Assembly: GCA_943356435.1 (NCBI GenBank)
Contig: CALREY010000007.1
Coordinates: forward strand, 1-64,000
Direction of reading: 5' to 3'
Length of the DNA stretch: 64,000 nt
Source of the DNA: Candidatus Altimarinota bacterium
Lineage (GTDB): Bacteria; Patescibacteriota; Gracilibacteria; BD1-5; UBA6164
Part shown: positions 1-10,870 of the stretch, one piece after another
Layout of the letters: each line of letters opens with the position of its first letter
Position numbering within the stretch: the first letter of the stretch is position 1
Translations under genes and position numbers: made by a program
The notes under the pieces: model-generated
Seen by the model: the letters and a program-made list of their open reading frames with translations, nothing else
What the model was told of the DNA's origin: nothing
Databases searched by the model: none

Positions 1-1
1 T

Positions 2-1078
2 GATTGAATAATAGATATATCTAAAAATTTCATATCAGTTCTTACTATTCCTGATACATATTTATTTAAAACAATATTTAGACTTATCGATAGTGGAGGT
101 TTTAGAGATGATATAAAATCAGTACAATTAAAATGATATATGAGATATACATTATCATCTAAACAAATAACTTATAATATTTGAACATTAAATGATACTA
201 ATAATCAAAATTTTGAAACATTAAAAGTATATGGTATTACTAATATAAATAAAAGTAAACAAAAAGATTTAACACAAGACCAAGATAAAAAAGATGTAAA
301 AAATCTAGCATGACAAATAACTAAATCAACTCTCAGAGCAGATATAGTAAAAAATGCACTTACAACTATTAAATTTGTAACTCCAATAAATGGTGCTACT
401 CAAATTAATGATTTGACTGGTTCATGATGGACATCTGCTAATGACTGAAAAAGATTATGAAATATAATTTATTATTGAAATTTAGCTTGAGCAAATGTAG
501 AATTGAATGATACAAGTGGAAATAAATTTGAATGAAAAAAGACAATTATAGTAAAATGATGAAATCTATTTATTAAATCAAATATTATTAATAATTCATC
601 AAATGATATATTATGAATAATTGTTTTACCTGATGAAAATAATAATTGATGAAAAGTATATATTGATACAAATGTAAAAGAAGTAGATGCTGTAATATTT
701 GCATATAAATCTGTTGTAAGTTATAATGAATCATATAATAATTGAAACTCTGATATTGTAAAAAGCCATGAAGTAGATGGAAATATAGATAATTCAGTAA
801 TGCAAAATCAATTGTATATATTTGGTACAGTTTTCTCTGAAAATACTATATGATGATCTAGAAAAGCAACACCAGTATGTCCATTCTGGACAAAAGCAGA
901 GTCAATAAGTTGTACTCTTGAAGAAGCTCAAAAATACGATTTTAACTATTTAAGAGCATGAAAAAATAATAAATACAAATCTACTTACCCCGACTATCCA
1001 ATAATTATTAAATACAATTCTACTCTACAATCTGCACCACCACCATTGTTTAGTAAATAAAAAAATAACCCTTTAGGG
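2..1078 (+). CDS. C-terminal part of a large surface/secreted protein (partial)
   Basis: Open from the window edge in frame 2 with about 20 in-frame TGA (Gly) codons, so this is the 3' part of a native gene. Asn/Ser/Thr-rich sequence without a recognised catalytic motif; a Cys pair occurs near the end (VCPFW and ISCTL). The strict frame ends at TAG 1076-1078, inside the loop of the following terminator, and its last residues look unnatural. In the -1 frame from about 1020 the sequence reads QSAPPPLFSK and stops at TAA 1060-1062, just before the hairpin. A one-base frameshift or sequencing error near 1018-1024 is therefore likely, with a true end at 1062. Function unknown; an extracellular role is inferred from composition only. 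Confidence 0.6.
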
Positions 1079-1087
1079 TTATTTTTT
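1063..1087. terminator. Bidirectional intrinsic terminator
   Basis: Perfect inverted repeat AAATAACCC / GGGTTATTT with a TTTA loop, A-tract on the left and T-tract on the right. It lies between two converging genes and can serve both. Confidence 0.85.
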
Positions 1088-1088
1088 G

Positions 1089-2663
1089 TTAGAAAAATTT
1101 GATTTTGTCCGCATTTGGATGTTCTCTCAATTTTTCAAGTGTTTTTGCTTCTATTTGTCTAATTCTTTCTCTTGTAACTCAGAATTCTTTACCTACTTCT
1201 TCTAGAGTATGTACATCTCAACCATCTAGACCAAATCTCATTATGATGATTTTTCTTTCTCTTGGAGTTAGGAAATCAAGCATTTCATACAGATTGTCTT
1301 TTAATAAATTCATATTTGTTTGAGCATCTGGAGTTGGATTTTTGTCATCTTCTATGAAATCTCATAGGGAAGTGTCTTCTTCTGATCATACAGGTGCATC
1401 TAGAGATAATATATCTTGAGATATTCTCATGATTTGTCTTACTTTTCTGATGTCCATATCTAGCTCAGTAGCCAATTCTTCCATCAAAGGTTCACGAGTA
1501 AGTTCTTGAGTTAGTCTTCTATAAGTATGAGTAAATTTATTGATAGTTTCTATCATATGAACGGGTACCCTGATTGTTCTAGCTTGGTCTGCTATAGCTC
1601 TAGTAACTCATTGTCTAATCCACCAAGTAGCATAAGTAGAAAATTTGAATCATTTTTCAGCATCAAATTTATCAACAGCTCTAAATAATCATACGTTTCA
1701 TTCTTGTATCAAGTCTAATAATCATAGACCTCTTCACATATATTTTTTAGCTATAGATACAACTAGTCTCAAGTTTGCTGCTGCTAGTTTTTTCCTTGCT
1801 GCCATACTTCCTGACTTGATTTGTTTTCATAATGCTATTTCTTCTTCTGGACTTAGTAATTCTACTCTTCATATTTCATTTAAGTACATTCTGATAGAGT
1901 CATCACTTATTTCAGATAATGAAATAGATTGTTTTCAGTCTTTTTTACCTTTTCTATCACTATCAAACAGATTGTCTTTGTCTAAGTTGTCTACTATATC
2001 GATTTTTAATTGTAAAAATCTAGTATATATTTCATCCAATAATTCTATATCATCTTCAGCATTTGGTATTGCTGACATCACTTCATCTTGAGTAACACTA
2101 CCTTCTTTTTTTCATTTTTTCATCAATTCTTGGATCTTTGAAGGCATTCATTCTAGATATATTTCTTCAACAGTTACATCTATAAATTCTTGTATTCATT
2201 TACCTACTCTTCTCTTGTCATCTGCTCTATCTTTTGGTAATTTACTTAGTCATTTTTCTTTTTGTAGAGCCAATGCTATTTCTTCACCATCTTCTGTCAT
2301 TGCAATATTTTTCAAGTCTTCTTCACTTGGTTCATCGATAATAAAATCATCATCGAAGTCAAAATCATCAAAATCATCATTTTCTAAATCCTCTTCATCA
2401 TCATCGAAATCATCATTTTTAGTTTTTCATTTTTTGTATTCTGCAGCGAAGTTTTCGAAATCCTTTTTATTTATTTTTTTAGAATTATTACCTGAAAAGT
2501 CATCTTCTTTTATACTATCACTATTTTTGATTTTTCAAACATTTAAATCTTTTAAATCATCTAGATTTAATCAAGCCTCAGCTAATTCATCTAAATCTAT
2601 TTGATTTAAGTTTATTTCAAATGCTGTATTATCTCTTTTATTAGAATCTTTTTTTGGAGCCAT
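1089..2663 (-). CDS. rpoD: Primary RNA polymerase sigma factor (sigma-70 family)
   Basis: 524-residue sigma factor that directs RNA polymerase to promoters. A highly acidic N-terminal stretch (roughly residues 55-100, many Asp) precedes regions 1.2-4. Region 2 is visible as [22 protein letters not shown] and [11 protein letters not shown]; region 4 as [15 protein letters not shown] and the helix-turn-helix [21 protein letters not shown]. The invariant Gly of EFGVTRER is encoded by TGA, as are several others, which is strong evidence for UGA=Gly. No SD precedes the ATG. Divergent from the M14 peptidase gene. Size and motif order suit the housekeeping sigma. Confidence 0.97.
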
Positions 2664-2929
2664 TTATTTATAATTAATTAATATTATAATAAAGTTTTAT
2701 CTCAAACAATACAAAAAATTCCTTCATAATTATTAGATTGAAGGACCAAAAGGGTATTATTTATCAGTTTTTTTCATATTTTAAAAGAATTAGTATTCTT
2801 TTTCGATTTTGATTATATAATAAACTTGAAAATAATCAAACTTTTTTGCTTAATTTTGTATTTGTAGTTTTATTTTTTTATATATACTTGTATTATAATA
2901 ATTTATTAATTACAAATCTAATTTATTAA

Positions 2930-3745
2930 ATGAAAAAAATATTTAAATTTTTATGAAAATTAAGAAGGTCTTTGAAATCAATTTTTCAAGATAAATCCGA
3001 TAAAATACCTAATATTTCAGTGAATATAGAGAGAAATATTATAGGTAAATCTATAAATTGAAGTGATATAATGTGTTATAAAATATGAGAATGAAATATT
3101 AAAATATTATATGTTTCTTGAATTCATTGAAATGAAGTTTGAACAATAAAACTAGCATATAATTTGATAAACTGGTTATATGAAAATATAATAAAATTAG
3201 ATAATTATTGTATTTACATTATGCCATGTTTAAATGTTGATTGATATGATTTAGCAATTAAAAATCCAGATTATTTCAACTGATGAAAAATATGAAGATT
3301 TAATTCTAATAATGTAGATTTAAATCGTAATTTTGATACGAAAAGTTTTAAAGAAAAGTCAATTCGGTCATTTTGAAAAGAGTATTCTGAAAGTGTAGAA
3401 GTATTTTGTTGAAAATCATGAAATAGCGAAGCTGAAACAAAAATATTAACAAATTTTATAATAAAAAATAATATCTCGGTTTTATTTATGTTCCATAATG
3501 CTTGAAATGATGTAATGTGAAATAATACAGAACTTTCAAAAAAATTATCTAAAACATATTCAGATAATACATGATTTAAACTACTTACTGAAGAATACTG
3601 GAATACACTTAAACAAACATGAACAGCAAAAGAATGGTGTGATGAAAATGATATAACATATCTAGAGATAGAATGATCAAGCAGATATTGATCTGATTGG
3701 AAAGTTCAGAAAAATGCTATAGAAGAGACTTTGTTTATGTTATAA
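2930..3745 (+). CDS. M14-family zinc carboxypeptidase/deacylase
   Basis: 271 aa. The zinc motif HxxE is at His66/Glu69 (GIHGNEVG), followed by NVDGYD, then LNRNFD with the substrate-binding Asn-Arg, the third zinc ligand His189 (FMFHNAG) and a catalytic-type Glu near residue 246 (YLEIEG). This order matches the M14 peptidase / succinylglutamate desuccinylase superfamily. No signal peptide is evident, though the N-terminus is basic and hydrophobic. Substrate unknown: peptidoglycan peptides or protein C-termini are possible. Gly in GIHGNE and several other places is TGA. No SD; the start is the first ATG after an AT-rich leader. Confidence 0.85.
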
Positions 3746-3770
3746 TCTATAAATATTTAGATTTATTAAA

Positions 3771-3798
3771 TTGACAAAAAAACAAATAATTTTATAAT
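3771..3798 (+). promoter_or_regulatory. Sigma-70 consensus promoter
   Basis: TTGACA at 3771-3776, 16-bp spacer, TATAAT at 3793-3798. Both hexamers are perfect. It lies downstream of the peptidase stop and upstream of a non-coding stretch that ends in a terminator. Confidence 0.8.
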
Positions 3799-3804
3799 TT
3801 TTTT

Positions 3805-3990
3805 GCACTATGATTTTTTACTTTTAAATTTGAGTGAATATGAATTGTAGCACAGAAACTATTTGATAAAAAATTGTTTCCACAAAATTATAGGAGAGTG
3901 TCATGTACGCTATTACATTGAAAATTTAATTTTGCGAGCCGTTCCATTTTTCCTTTAACTTTTTATAGAGAGCATTTATTGCTCTCTTTT
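3805..3990 (+). ncRNA. Candidate small structured RNA, about 185 nt
   Basis: A consensus promoter (3771-3798) is followed by about 185 nt with no long ORF, ending in a strong intrinsic terminator (AGAGAGC/GCTCTCT, 3967-3987, then T-tract). An internal hairpin GAAAC..GTTTC with an ATTT/AAAT extension lies at about 3855-3881. I do not recognise tmRNA, SRP RNA or RNase P signatures; the length is similar to 6S RNA but no 6S motif is proven. A tiny SD-led ORF (AGGAGAG, then ATG at 3903, stop TAA at 3927-3929, encoding MYAITLKI) lies inside, so a leader-peptide mRNA is an alternative. Confidence 0.5.
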
Positions 3991-4051
3991 ATATTTGTTA
4001 TAAAATTAATAATATGTTAAAATAAATTCATAATACTATATAATTAAATTT

Positions 4052-4963
4052 ATGAAGTCAATAGTTTTATGAACATGAAATATTTGAAATCGGATAGAAA
4101 AAAACTTTTGATTAGAACAAAAATCTATATCTGCTATCTTGGAAACTACAAATAAAGTAGATAATATACTTGATTTAGATAATTTACAATCTCTATCAAA
4201 TTATATTATTTCAGAGTTAAATAATTGAAAAAATATTATTTGGACTGGTTATTTTAGTGAAGAATTGAGATATATTTTAAATGAAATTTACTTAAAAATA
4301 CCGGAAAAAACTGCTAATTTTTTGTTATTCTGAACTAATTGATTTGATGTAAATCCATGACTGAAATTTTCACAAATAGTTTTAAATTCTACTATAAAAA
4401 AAGAACAACTAAGTGAATTATCGCAATCACCATGATTTTTTTGAGTATCAATATTTTATTCACCAAATAGGGAAATCTTCTCTTGATTTGTAAATGATTT
4501 AAGAAATAAGTGATTGATTATAGAAAATGTTGAAACTGAAGATCAGATATTAAAAGAAACTTATTTAAAATCCTCATTGAATGTAATATTGAATACAGCA
4601 TGAGTTTTATTTTGTAAAAATTTAATTGATTCAATAAAGGAGTTAAATAAATTGTATTCAAATTATTATTGATTAGATTGATTAATTTGAGAAATAGCTC
4701 TGATTTTGAACTCGAAAAGAAATTGAATAATAAAAAATGAAGAGTTATTATCTTTTATAAATAATGCTCTAGAAAAAGTACCAAATGTTTATGCTAGTTC
4801 TGTATATTTGTATTGGGATATAGAGAAATGAGAAAAAAAGAAAGTATCAAATTGAGATGTTTATAATTTATTGAATTTTTTAATAAATAATGCTAAAGAT
4901 AAATTATTATCTGATAAAATACCTATTTTATTGGATTTGAATAAAAAAATATTAGAATTTTAA
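4052..4963 (+). CDS. Ketopantoate reductase (PanE/ApbA)-like NAD(P)-binding protein
   Basis: 303 aa. Starts with a Rossmann fingerprint (VLGTGNIGNRI). The middle segment KSSLNVILNTAGVLF resembles the Lys/Asn active-site helix of 2-dehydropantoate 2-reductases, and the C-terminal half (SSVYLYWDIEKGEKKKVSNGDVYNLL) resembles the conserved NG helix of that fold. Family members reduce ketopantoate in pantothenate synthesis, but no other pantothenate gene is nearby and divergence is high, so the substrate is uncertain. Multiple TGA (Gly) codons, no SD. It is not obviously in an operon. Confidence 0.45.
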
Positions 4964-5011
4964 ATCTGTAACAAAAGGGAAATAAAAAATCATATTTTTT
5001 TATTCTTTTTT

Positions 5012-5135
5012 TTGCCCAAAATCCGAGCAATAATTTTGCTCCCTTACTTTTGATACCAAAAAATTCCCCCTCAATTGAGGGGGAAGCGAAGAAATGAGCA
5101 GGGGGAGTTTTTCATCATTTCTAGAAGAGAGAAAT
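5012..5135. repeat. Partial copy of an intergenic palindromic repeat
   Basis: Contains the same TTTTTTGCCCAAAAT...CTCCCTTACTTTTG start and TCATTTCTAGAA block as the repeats at 5734 and 6589, but with a shorter centre built on a CCCCCTCAATTGAGGGGG palindrome. No gene is visible here. Confidence 0.6.
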
Positions 5136-5157
5136 AAATAATTAAGTGCAAGAATTA

Positions 5158-5481
5158 TTATCTAATAGAAATATTTATTACATATCTTTGTTTTAAATCT
5201 AGATTTTCATCAAAATCTAAAAATATACTTTTTGTTCTCCAAGTAATAACTAAACTATTTTCATTAGTTCTTCAAAAAACTTTTTCTTCTTTTAGAGTTT
5301 TTACAATTAAATCTTTCAACTCATTATGTCTATTTAACGCATCATCAATATATAATTTTATAATTTGATTTTCTGACCATATTCAACTATCTTGAAATAA
5401 ATTTTCATAATATATTCTGTATTTTTCAAAGTAATTTAAAATATATTTAGAAGAATCTTTTGCAAAAAACACTTTATACAT
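5158..5481 (-). CDS. Putative type II toxin, RelE/ParE-like fold
   Basis: 107 aa, native code (two TGA). Starts MYKVFFAKDS and ends with a beta-rich segment (NSLVITWRTKSIFLDFDEN...RYVINISIR) reminiscent of RelE/ParE-type mRNA interferases or gyrase poisons. Its start overlaps the end of the upstream small gene by 8 nt, a typical antitoxin-toxin arrangement. Sequence identity to named families is not obvious by eye, so the assignment rests on size, fold-like pattern and gene order. It could also be an unrelated two-gene accessory unit. Confidence 0.5.
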
Positions 5482-5626
5482 ACTCCAATTCACTTACTAA
5501 ATTATTTTTATTTCTTTTTTCTTGTAGATTTTTTCTTAATATTTCAGATTGTTCAATTATACCTTTTTCTATTATATCTGAGAATTCTTTCTCATCATAA
5601 TAAACATTTCCATTTATTATTTCCAT
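5474..5626 (-). CDS. Putative antitoxin, 50 aa
   Basis: Begins MEIINGNVYYDEKEF and continues as a Glu/Lys-rich helix (SDIIEKGIIEQSEILRKN). The C-terminal codons overlap the ATG of the toxin-like gene, implying translational coupling. Size and charge fit an antitoxin that masks its partner through an extended helix; no DNA-binding domain is clear. No TGA codon is present, but the gene is very short. Confidence 0.45.
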   Translation of the reverse strand: MEIINGNVYYDEKEFSDIIEKGIIEQSEILRKNLQEKRNKNNLVSELEYV

Positions 5627-5733
5627 AATCAAATAATTAACTTATTAAATTTTAATTATTATATATATTAATTATTACTTTGCAAATAAATATATACCTT
5701 TTATATATGATAGTAATTAAAATTCAAAATTCA

Positions 5734-6258
5734 TTTTTTTTTGCCCAAAATTACTTGCAATAATTCTGCTCCCTTACTTTTGAGACCAAAAGTAAGACAA
5801 AAGTCTTAGGGGGGATGAGTTCCAGCTGTTGGAGTAAAGATATTTCAAAAAGTACTCACCTCAATCATCCCCCCTAAAACCCCCATCATTTCTAGAAATA
5901 GATTTCTCCCTTTTTCAAAGGGAGTCCCGAAGGGGAGGGATTAGAACCAAAGTACACATATTTTTGACAAACAGACTCACAATATGATAAAATACTAATA
6001 ATTAAATATATTTAAAACATAAAAAATATTATTATGACAAATCCAAATCAAGTAAATGATGCACATGAGATGCAAGCAGGTGCAAACAAAGAGTGATTGA
6101 ACAGAAAACAAGAGGAATGAATAGTGAAATGAGAAGCAAGAGCAATGATGAAAGACTTAATGGCAGAAGTAGCCAATCCTTTTGCAATATCACAAGAACA
6201 AGGTGAGCAATATGCAGATAGTGGGCAAACTATGAGTGATGCAACAGTGAGTGATAAG
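5734..6258 (+). repeat. 855-bp tandem duplication, left copy (near-identical segment)
   Basis: Matches 6589-7113 at a constant offset of 855 bp with only scattered substitutions. It includes an intergenic palindrome (TTAGGGGGGATGA at about 5809 facing TCATCCCCCCTAA at about 5866), a promoter, and the first 75 or so codons of an EF-hand-like gene. After about 6258 the two copies diverge abruptly. Confidence 0.9.
5964..5991 (+). promoter_or_regulatory. Promoter of EF-hand-like gene, copy 1
   Basis: TTGACA at 5964-5969, 16-bp spacer, GATAAA at 5986-5991. Exactly repeated 855 bp downstream (6819-6846). Confidence 0.65.
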
Positions 6259-6447
6259 GATTTACTATGAGCATGTGATGCTGATTGAAGTGGAGATATA
6301 AAAGGTAGAAATGAAGCTATTTGTAAACATAATTTTAAAATGGATAAAAGTAAAGCAGAAATATCAGCCGATAAAGCAGATATTGCTAAAATAAAAGCTG
6401 AAACAGAAAAATTGAGACAAATAAAATGAATGTTGCAATGAAAATAG
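6034..6447 (+). CDS. Small acidic EF-hand-like protein, copy 1
   Basis: 137 aa, hydrophilic, with no signal peptide. A calcium-loop-like motif DADGSGDIK (Asp at loop positions 1, 3 and 7) sits at about residue 85, followed by a Lys/Glu/Ala-rich helix containing KAEISADKADIAKIKAETEK. In the paralogue at 6889 the N-terminal 75 residues are virtually identical but the loop is DADGNGVIK and the helix is longer. No function recognised; calcium binding is inference from the loop. Native: many TGA codons, no SD, own promoter and terminator. Confidence 0.75.
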
Positions 6448-6480
6448 ATTATTTTTGCACAATATAAATATTTATGATAA

Positions 6481-6517
6481 AATAATATAGAATAATTTAT
6501 TCTATATTATTTTTTTT
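6481..6517 (+). terminator. Intrinsic terminator
   Basis: AATATAGAATAA / TTATTCTATATT stem with a short loop, followed by eight T. Confidence 0.85.
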
Positions 6518-6664
6518 ATGGCAGAATTTGAGTGATGATATAAATGACCAGAAGAAAAACAAGACATACATACTACAACCCCTAGAGGTTTTTTTTTGCC
6601 CAAAATTACTTGCAATAATTCTGCTCCCTTACTTTTGAGACCAAAAGTAAGACAAAAGTCTTAG
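6518..6664 (+). pseudogene. Truncated 5' fragment of the downstream coiled-coil gene
   Basis: Starts MAEFEGGYKGPEEKQDI, clearly related to the MGIEGYKGPENELEK start of the gene at 7347. It loses homology by about 6588 where the repeat begins, then runs on in repeat sequence to TAG 6664. It shows that the duplicated unit once contained both genes and that the first copy of the second gene was cut off. Confidence 0.65.
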
Positions 6665-7113
6665 GGGGGATGAGTTCCAGCTGTCGGAGTAAAGATATTT
6701 CAATAAGTACTCACCTCAATCATCCCCCCTAAAACCCCCATCATTTCTAGAAATAGATTTCTCCCTTTTTCAAAGGGAGTCCCGAAGGGGAGGGATTAGA
6801 ACCAAAATCCACATATTTTTGACAAACAGACTCACAATATGATAAAATACTAATAATTAAATATATTTAAAACATAAAAAATATTATTATGGCAAATCCA
6901 AATCAAGTAAATGATGCACATGAGATGCAAGCAGGTGCAAACAAAGAGTGATTGAATAGAAAACAAGAGGAATGAATAGTGAAATGAGAAGCAAGAGCAA
7001 TGATGAAAGACTTAATGGCAGAAGTAGCCAATCCTTTTGCAATATCACAAGAACAAGGAGAACAATATGCAGATAGTGGGCAAACTATGAGTGATGCAAC
7101 TGTAAGTGATAAG
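6589..7113 (+). repeat. 855-bp tandem duplication, right copy (near-identical segment)
   Basis: Partner of 5734-6258, same promoter (6819-6846), palindrome and gene start. Near-identity in non-coding DNA suggests recent duplication or gene conversion. Confidence 0.9.
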
Positions 7114-7323
7114 GAAGTGTTAGCATCATGTGATGCAGATGGTAATGGTGTGATAAAAGGGTTGAAAGAGAGAGGATGTGAAATCAAGATGGGTAATGAA
7201 GTCTTAAAAAAAGAAATAGCAGCCGATAAAAAAGAAATAGAAGCAAGTAAAGCACAAATAGAGGCAAATAAAGCAGAAATAGAAAAAATAAGACAAAGAT
7301 TAATAAATAAAACATCTAATTAA
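6889..7323 (+). CDS. Small acidic EF-hand-like protein, copy 2
   Basis: 144 aa. Residues 1-75 nearly match the 6034 gene. The second half has the loop DADGNGVIKGLKERG and then a heptad-like helix with three related steps (KKEIEASKAQIEANKAEIEK), so probably a coiled coil. TGA is used in the conserved first part but not after about 7000, where Gly is GGT/GGG/GGA; the two halves may have different histories. Followed 23 nt later by a large coiled-coil gene, probably co-transcribed. Confidence 0.75.
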
Positions 7324-7346
7324 GAATTAATCAAAATATATAATAT

Positions 7347-9068
7347 ATGTGAATAGAATGATATAAATGACCTGAGAATGAACTAGAAAAAAGTGGTGTA
7401 TCAAATGATATACCACGAAATTTTGAATGAGAAAAAAATAATCCAGATAGTAAGAAAATAGATGAGGATAATCAAAAAAAACAAAAGGAATCACAAGATA
7501 ATCAATTGAATGTAAAAATAGAAGAAACAATAGATACATTTGAAGATTTATCATGAAATAAACTAGATGAAAAGCAAAAAGAAGAATTAAAGAAATTATT
7601 ACAAGATACAGCTACAAAAAGTGGAAAATCAGGTCAATATTTATGAGAAGTTACAGAGTTAGTAAAAGAAGTAGAAAAGTGAACTAGTTATGATGATTTG
7701 AAATTAGTGTTATTAGAAATAAATAATAAGTATCAAATTAAATGAGAAAAACAAGTAATTAAATGAGAAAAACAAGAAGTTAAATGAGAAGAGAAAGAAT
7801 CAAATGATATGAAAAATAATCTAAAAAATTTAGAAAGTTCATTTAATAATTTAGATAGTTCAAATCCACATTATTGAAAAATTAAGTCAAAAATACATGA
7901 TTTAATGGTAAATGATGATGCATTAAATGATTCAAAAAAATTTAAAGAAGAATATGATAGTATTATAAATCTATTAAAAACAGATGAAAATGCATTTGTA
8001 CATATCGCAGAAGACTTACAAAATCAAGATAAAGCTAATTGAACAAATAAGTATTCTGAATTTAAAAACACATTATTAAACATAGATAGGTCAGCATTTA
8101 CAGATAAAATAGATAGATATGAATGATGATTAACTGCTGCTAAACAAAAAATAGCTTTATGAGTTAATAATATTGATTGAGTAAATATATCAGATAATAA
8201 ACTATCTAAGAAAACAGATGATTGATATAGTATTGAGTTATGAAAAGAAGGTAGAAAATTATCATTAAATGATAGTGAGTATAAAATTGGTTCAAAATTG
8301 GATATAAATACAAATTTGCAATCAGTGGTAGAAGTGGAAAATAATACTAAAAAAGAATTAAAAGCATTGAATGAAGAGTTGAATACTATTTCTGGTATTA
8401 TAGATTTCATAGACCAAGCAATAGCAAATGAAGAAAATCTAGAAGATGTAAAACAAGAAATCAAATCTCAAAACAATGAATTATATAATGAATTAAATAT
8501 TGATAATATGGGTTCATTGGAAGAGATAAAGGATAGTATAGTTTGATTGTACAAGCAAAAGGAAGAAGAAAAGGAAGAAAAATTAAAACAAAAAAAGAGA
8601 ATAGTAGACGAGATAGTAGAAAAAAATGCACTAAATGCGAGAGAAAAAGATGAAAAAGTGCAAGATACTTTGAAATTTTTGAAATCTATATGATTTGATT
8701 TAATTCCACAAGATATCACTGATAACATCATTTCACAATTGAACTCAAACTCATGACTTAGAAATATGCTATGATTTAATTCTCTAATAGATTTCGAGAA
8801 CTGAAATCTGGGTATAGATTCAAATGGTGATTCTAATAATATGTCGTTGAATGAAAAAGTAAAATTCGCAGAAATATTTAATACTATGATCTGATGAGAT
8901 GATAAATGACCTATAAATATAAATGCATTGAGAAATGCTAGTTGAAGCCCTATAAGTAATACTTCAAACTTCAATGTGTACTTGGTAGATAACAAATTAA
9001 AAGACTCATGATATGCTTCTAGTATTATGTTGAGAAATTTAGAAAAATTTGCAATAAAAGGGAAATAA
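7347..9068 (+). CDS. Large cytoplasmic coiled-coil protein
   Basis: 573 aa, rich in Lys, Glu, Asn and Asp, with no signal peptide or membrane segment. Contains a short tandem repeat of the unit KGEKQ around residues 132-145 and long predicted helices at about 330-440 (EEEKEEKLKQKKRIVDEIVE). More than 30 in-frame TGA codons confirm native code. No family recognised. It sits downstream of the duplicated EF-hand-like gene, and a decapitated copy lies at 6518, so the two genes were duplicated together and may act together. Confidence 0.75.
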
Positions 9069-9103
9069 AAAATATGAATAAATTACTTTATTCATATTTT
9101 TTT
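9069..9103. terminator. Bidirectional terminator
   Basis: AAATATGAATAAA / TTTATTCATATTT inverted repeat flanked by A and T tracts between convergent genes. The primase stop codon lies in its loop. Confidence 0.85.
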
Positions 9104-10753
9104 AGCTTCATTTACTAGATGAGTATATTTCACAAATGCTTCATTATTACCATTTGCCATTTCTTTTTTCAGAGTTGTTACTAGTTTTTTGTATACTTCA
9201 CGATTCAATCAGCTAACTATTTTGTGCAATTCTTCGTCTGAATGCTCTTTGTTCGCATGTTCATTTTCTGCTTCTATTTTGAGAGCTATTCATCTATATC
9301 TCTCTTTTTTATTTAGTTCTAGAGAATTGATGTATCATAGTCATTCTTCTAATACTTTTTTTAAATCAGTTGCTAATCAATTTTTGAAAAGTATATGTTT
9401 GTTAAAAAAATCTATGTTTTTTTCTTCTATTATACAGTATCATATTACCATATCTTCACTAGAAGTTTTACTTACTTCTATTTTTGGGTCTTTGCTCGTA
9501 TTTGAAGTAAATTTTATTCTGTTAAATGAATCATATATCAAGTTTTGGTTTATATCTAGTCTCTTTGATATTTCTTTTAGATAATAATCTTTTTCGATGT
9601 TATCACTGTAAGATTTCACTATGTCTAATAGTTCTAATAATAGCTTCTTTTTTTCATCTATACTTGTTAAATCAAAATTTGATTTTTTTATATAATAACC
9701 AATAGGTGTTAAAGCATTATTTATGTATTCTTGGAAGTTTCAACCTGATTTGATTACATCATCTGGATCTTTTCATTCTGGTAAATATATTATTCTCACT
9801 TCAAATCAATTGTTTTTCATTTTTTCTAGTGCTGATTTCGTAGCTTTTTCACCTGCTGAATCTCAATCAAAACACAAAAATACTTTGTGAGTCAGTCTTT
9901 TTATAAGTGTCAGATGCTTATCAGTCAGAGCACTACCAGATACGGCAACAGTATTTGTAAATCATGCTGCTTGCAGGCTGATAGTATCCATTTGTCATTC
10001 AGTAACTATTATGAAATCTAGTTTACTTATAGAAGTTCTAGCATTGAATAATCAGTATAAAATATTTGATTTATCGTATAAGTCAGAAGCTGGAGAATTC
10101 AAATACTTAGGTTCTCATGCTCAGATTATTCTAGCTGTAAATGCTACGAAATCTCATCTAGCATTTTGGATAGGGAATATAAGTCTATTTATAAATTTAT
10201 CTTTTCTAGTTTTTATATCTATGAAAATATTTGACTGCACAATCATATCATCATCATATCATTTAGATTTCAGATAATTGTATAATTCTACACCACTATC
10301 AGCATAACCGAAGTGAAAATCCTCCATCACTTTTTCATTTAATCCTCTGTCAAATACGTATTTTTTTACTTCTGGATATTTATCTAGTGCATTTTTATAA
10401 TAATTTACTGCATCTTTGTACAGACTATAAATATTTTTCTTTGTTTCGTGTTTTTCTTTATTGAAATTTGTATTTACTTCTATACCTGTATAACCACCAA
10501 GTATTTCTATAGCATTTTTGAAATCACAGTTTTCTATATCCATTACAAATTTGATAGCTCATCATCATTTGTGACAACCAAAACAGTAAGCTATTTGTTT
10601 AGATGGAGACACCATAAAACTAGGGGTTTTTTCATTATGCCCAGGAAAAGGACAAACTCATTTATAGTTTGCTCCTGCTTTTTTTAGACTAGCATATTTG
10701 GAAACCAAATCTACTATGTCTATGGCTTGTTCTAGTTCTTCTGAAATGTTCAT
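9083..10753 (-). CDS. dnaG: DNA primase
   Basis: 556 aa. Synthesises RNA primers at the replication fork. The N-terminal CHC2 zinc ribbon is visible ([23 protein letters not shown], residues about 40-70; the three glycines after HK are consecutive TGA codons). The TOPRIM catalytic core follows (FDSAGEKA-type segment in the middle, with the upstream [14 protein letters not shown] motif). The C-terminal DnaB-interacting region is helical and poorly conserved. First ATG chosen: it fits the family start [20 protein letters not shown]. No SD. Standing alone here, not in the common rpsU-dnaG-rpoD operon. Confidence 0.95.
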
Positions 10754-10820
10754 TTAGTTTTAGCTTATAATTAATATCTTTATTTTAAATTAATTGTTTG
10801 TTTTGTAAAGAAAAAAGAAA

Positions 10821-10849
10821 AGAAATGAATTGCGAAACAATTCATTTCT
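10821..10849 (-). terminator. Terminator of the metzincin unit
   Basis: AGAAATGAATTG / CAATTCATTTCT perfect stem, T-rich in the minus direction, 20 nt after the gene. Confidence 0.8.
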
Positions 10850-10870
10850 AATATATCAAATTTTTGTTAA

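Noticed and set aside
1099-2604. Three Ser/Leu/Phe-rich ORFs on the plus strand opposite the sigma factor (1099-1323, 1645-2091, 2215-2604)
   Set aside because: They are antisense shadows of rpoD, which covers the whole stretch in the native code and has clear conserved motifs. The same applies to similar low-complexity ORFs opposite other genes.
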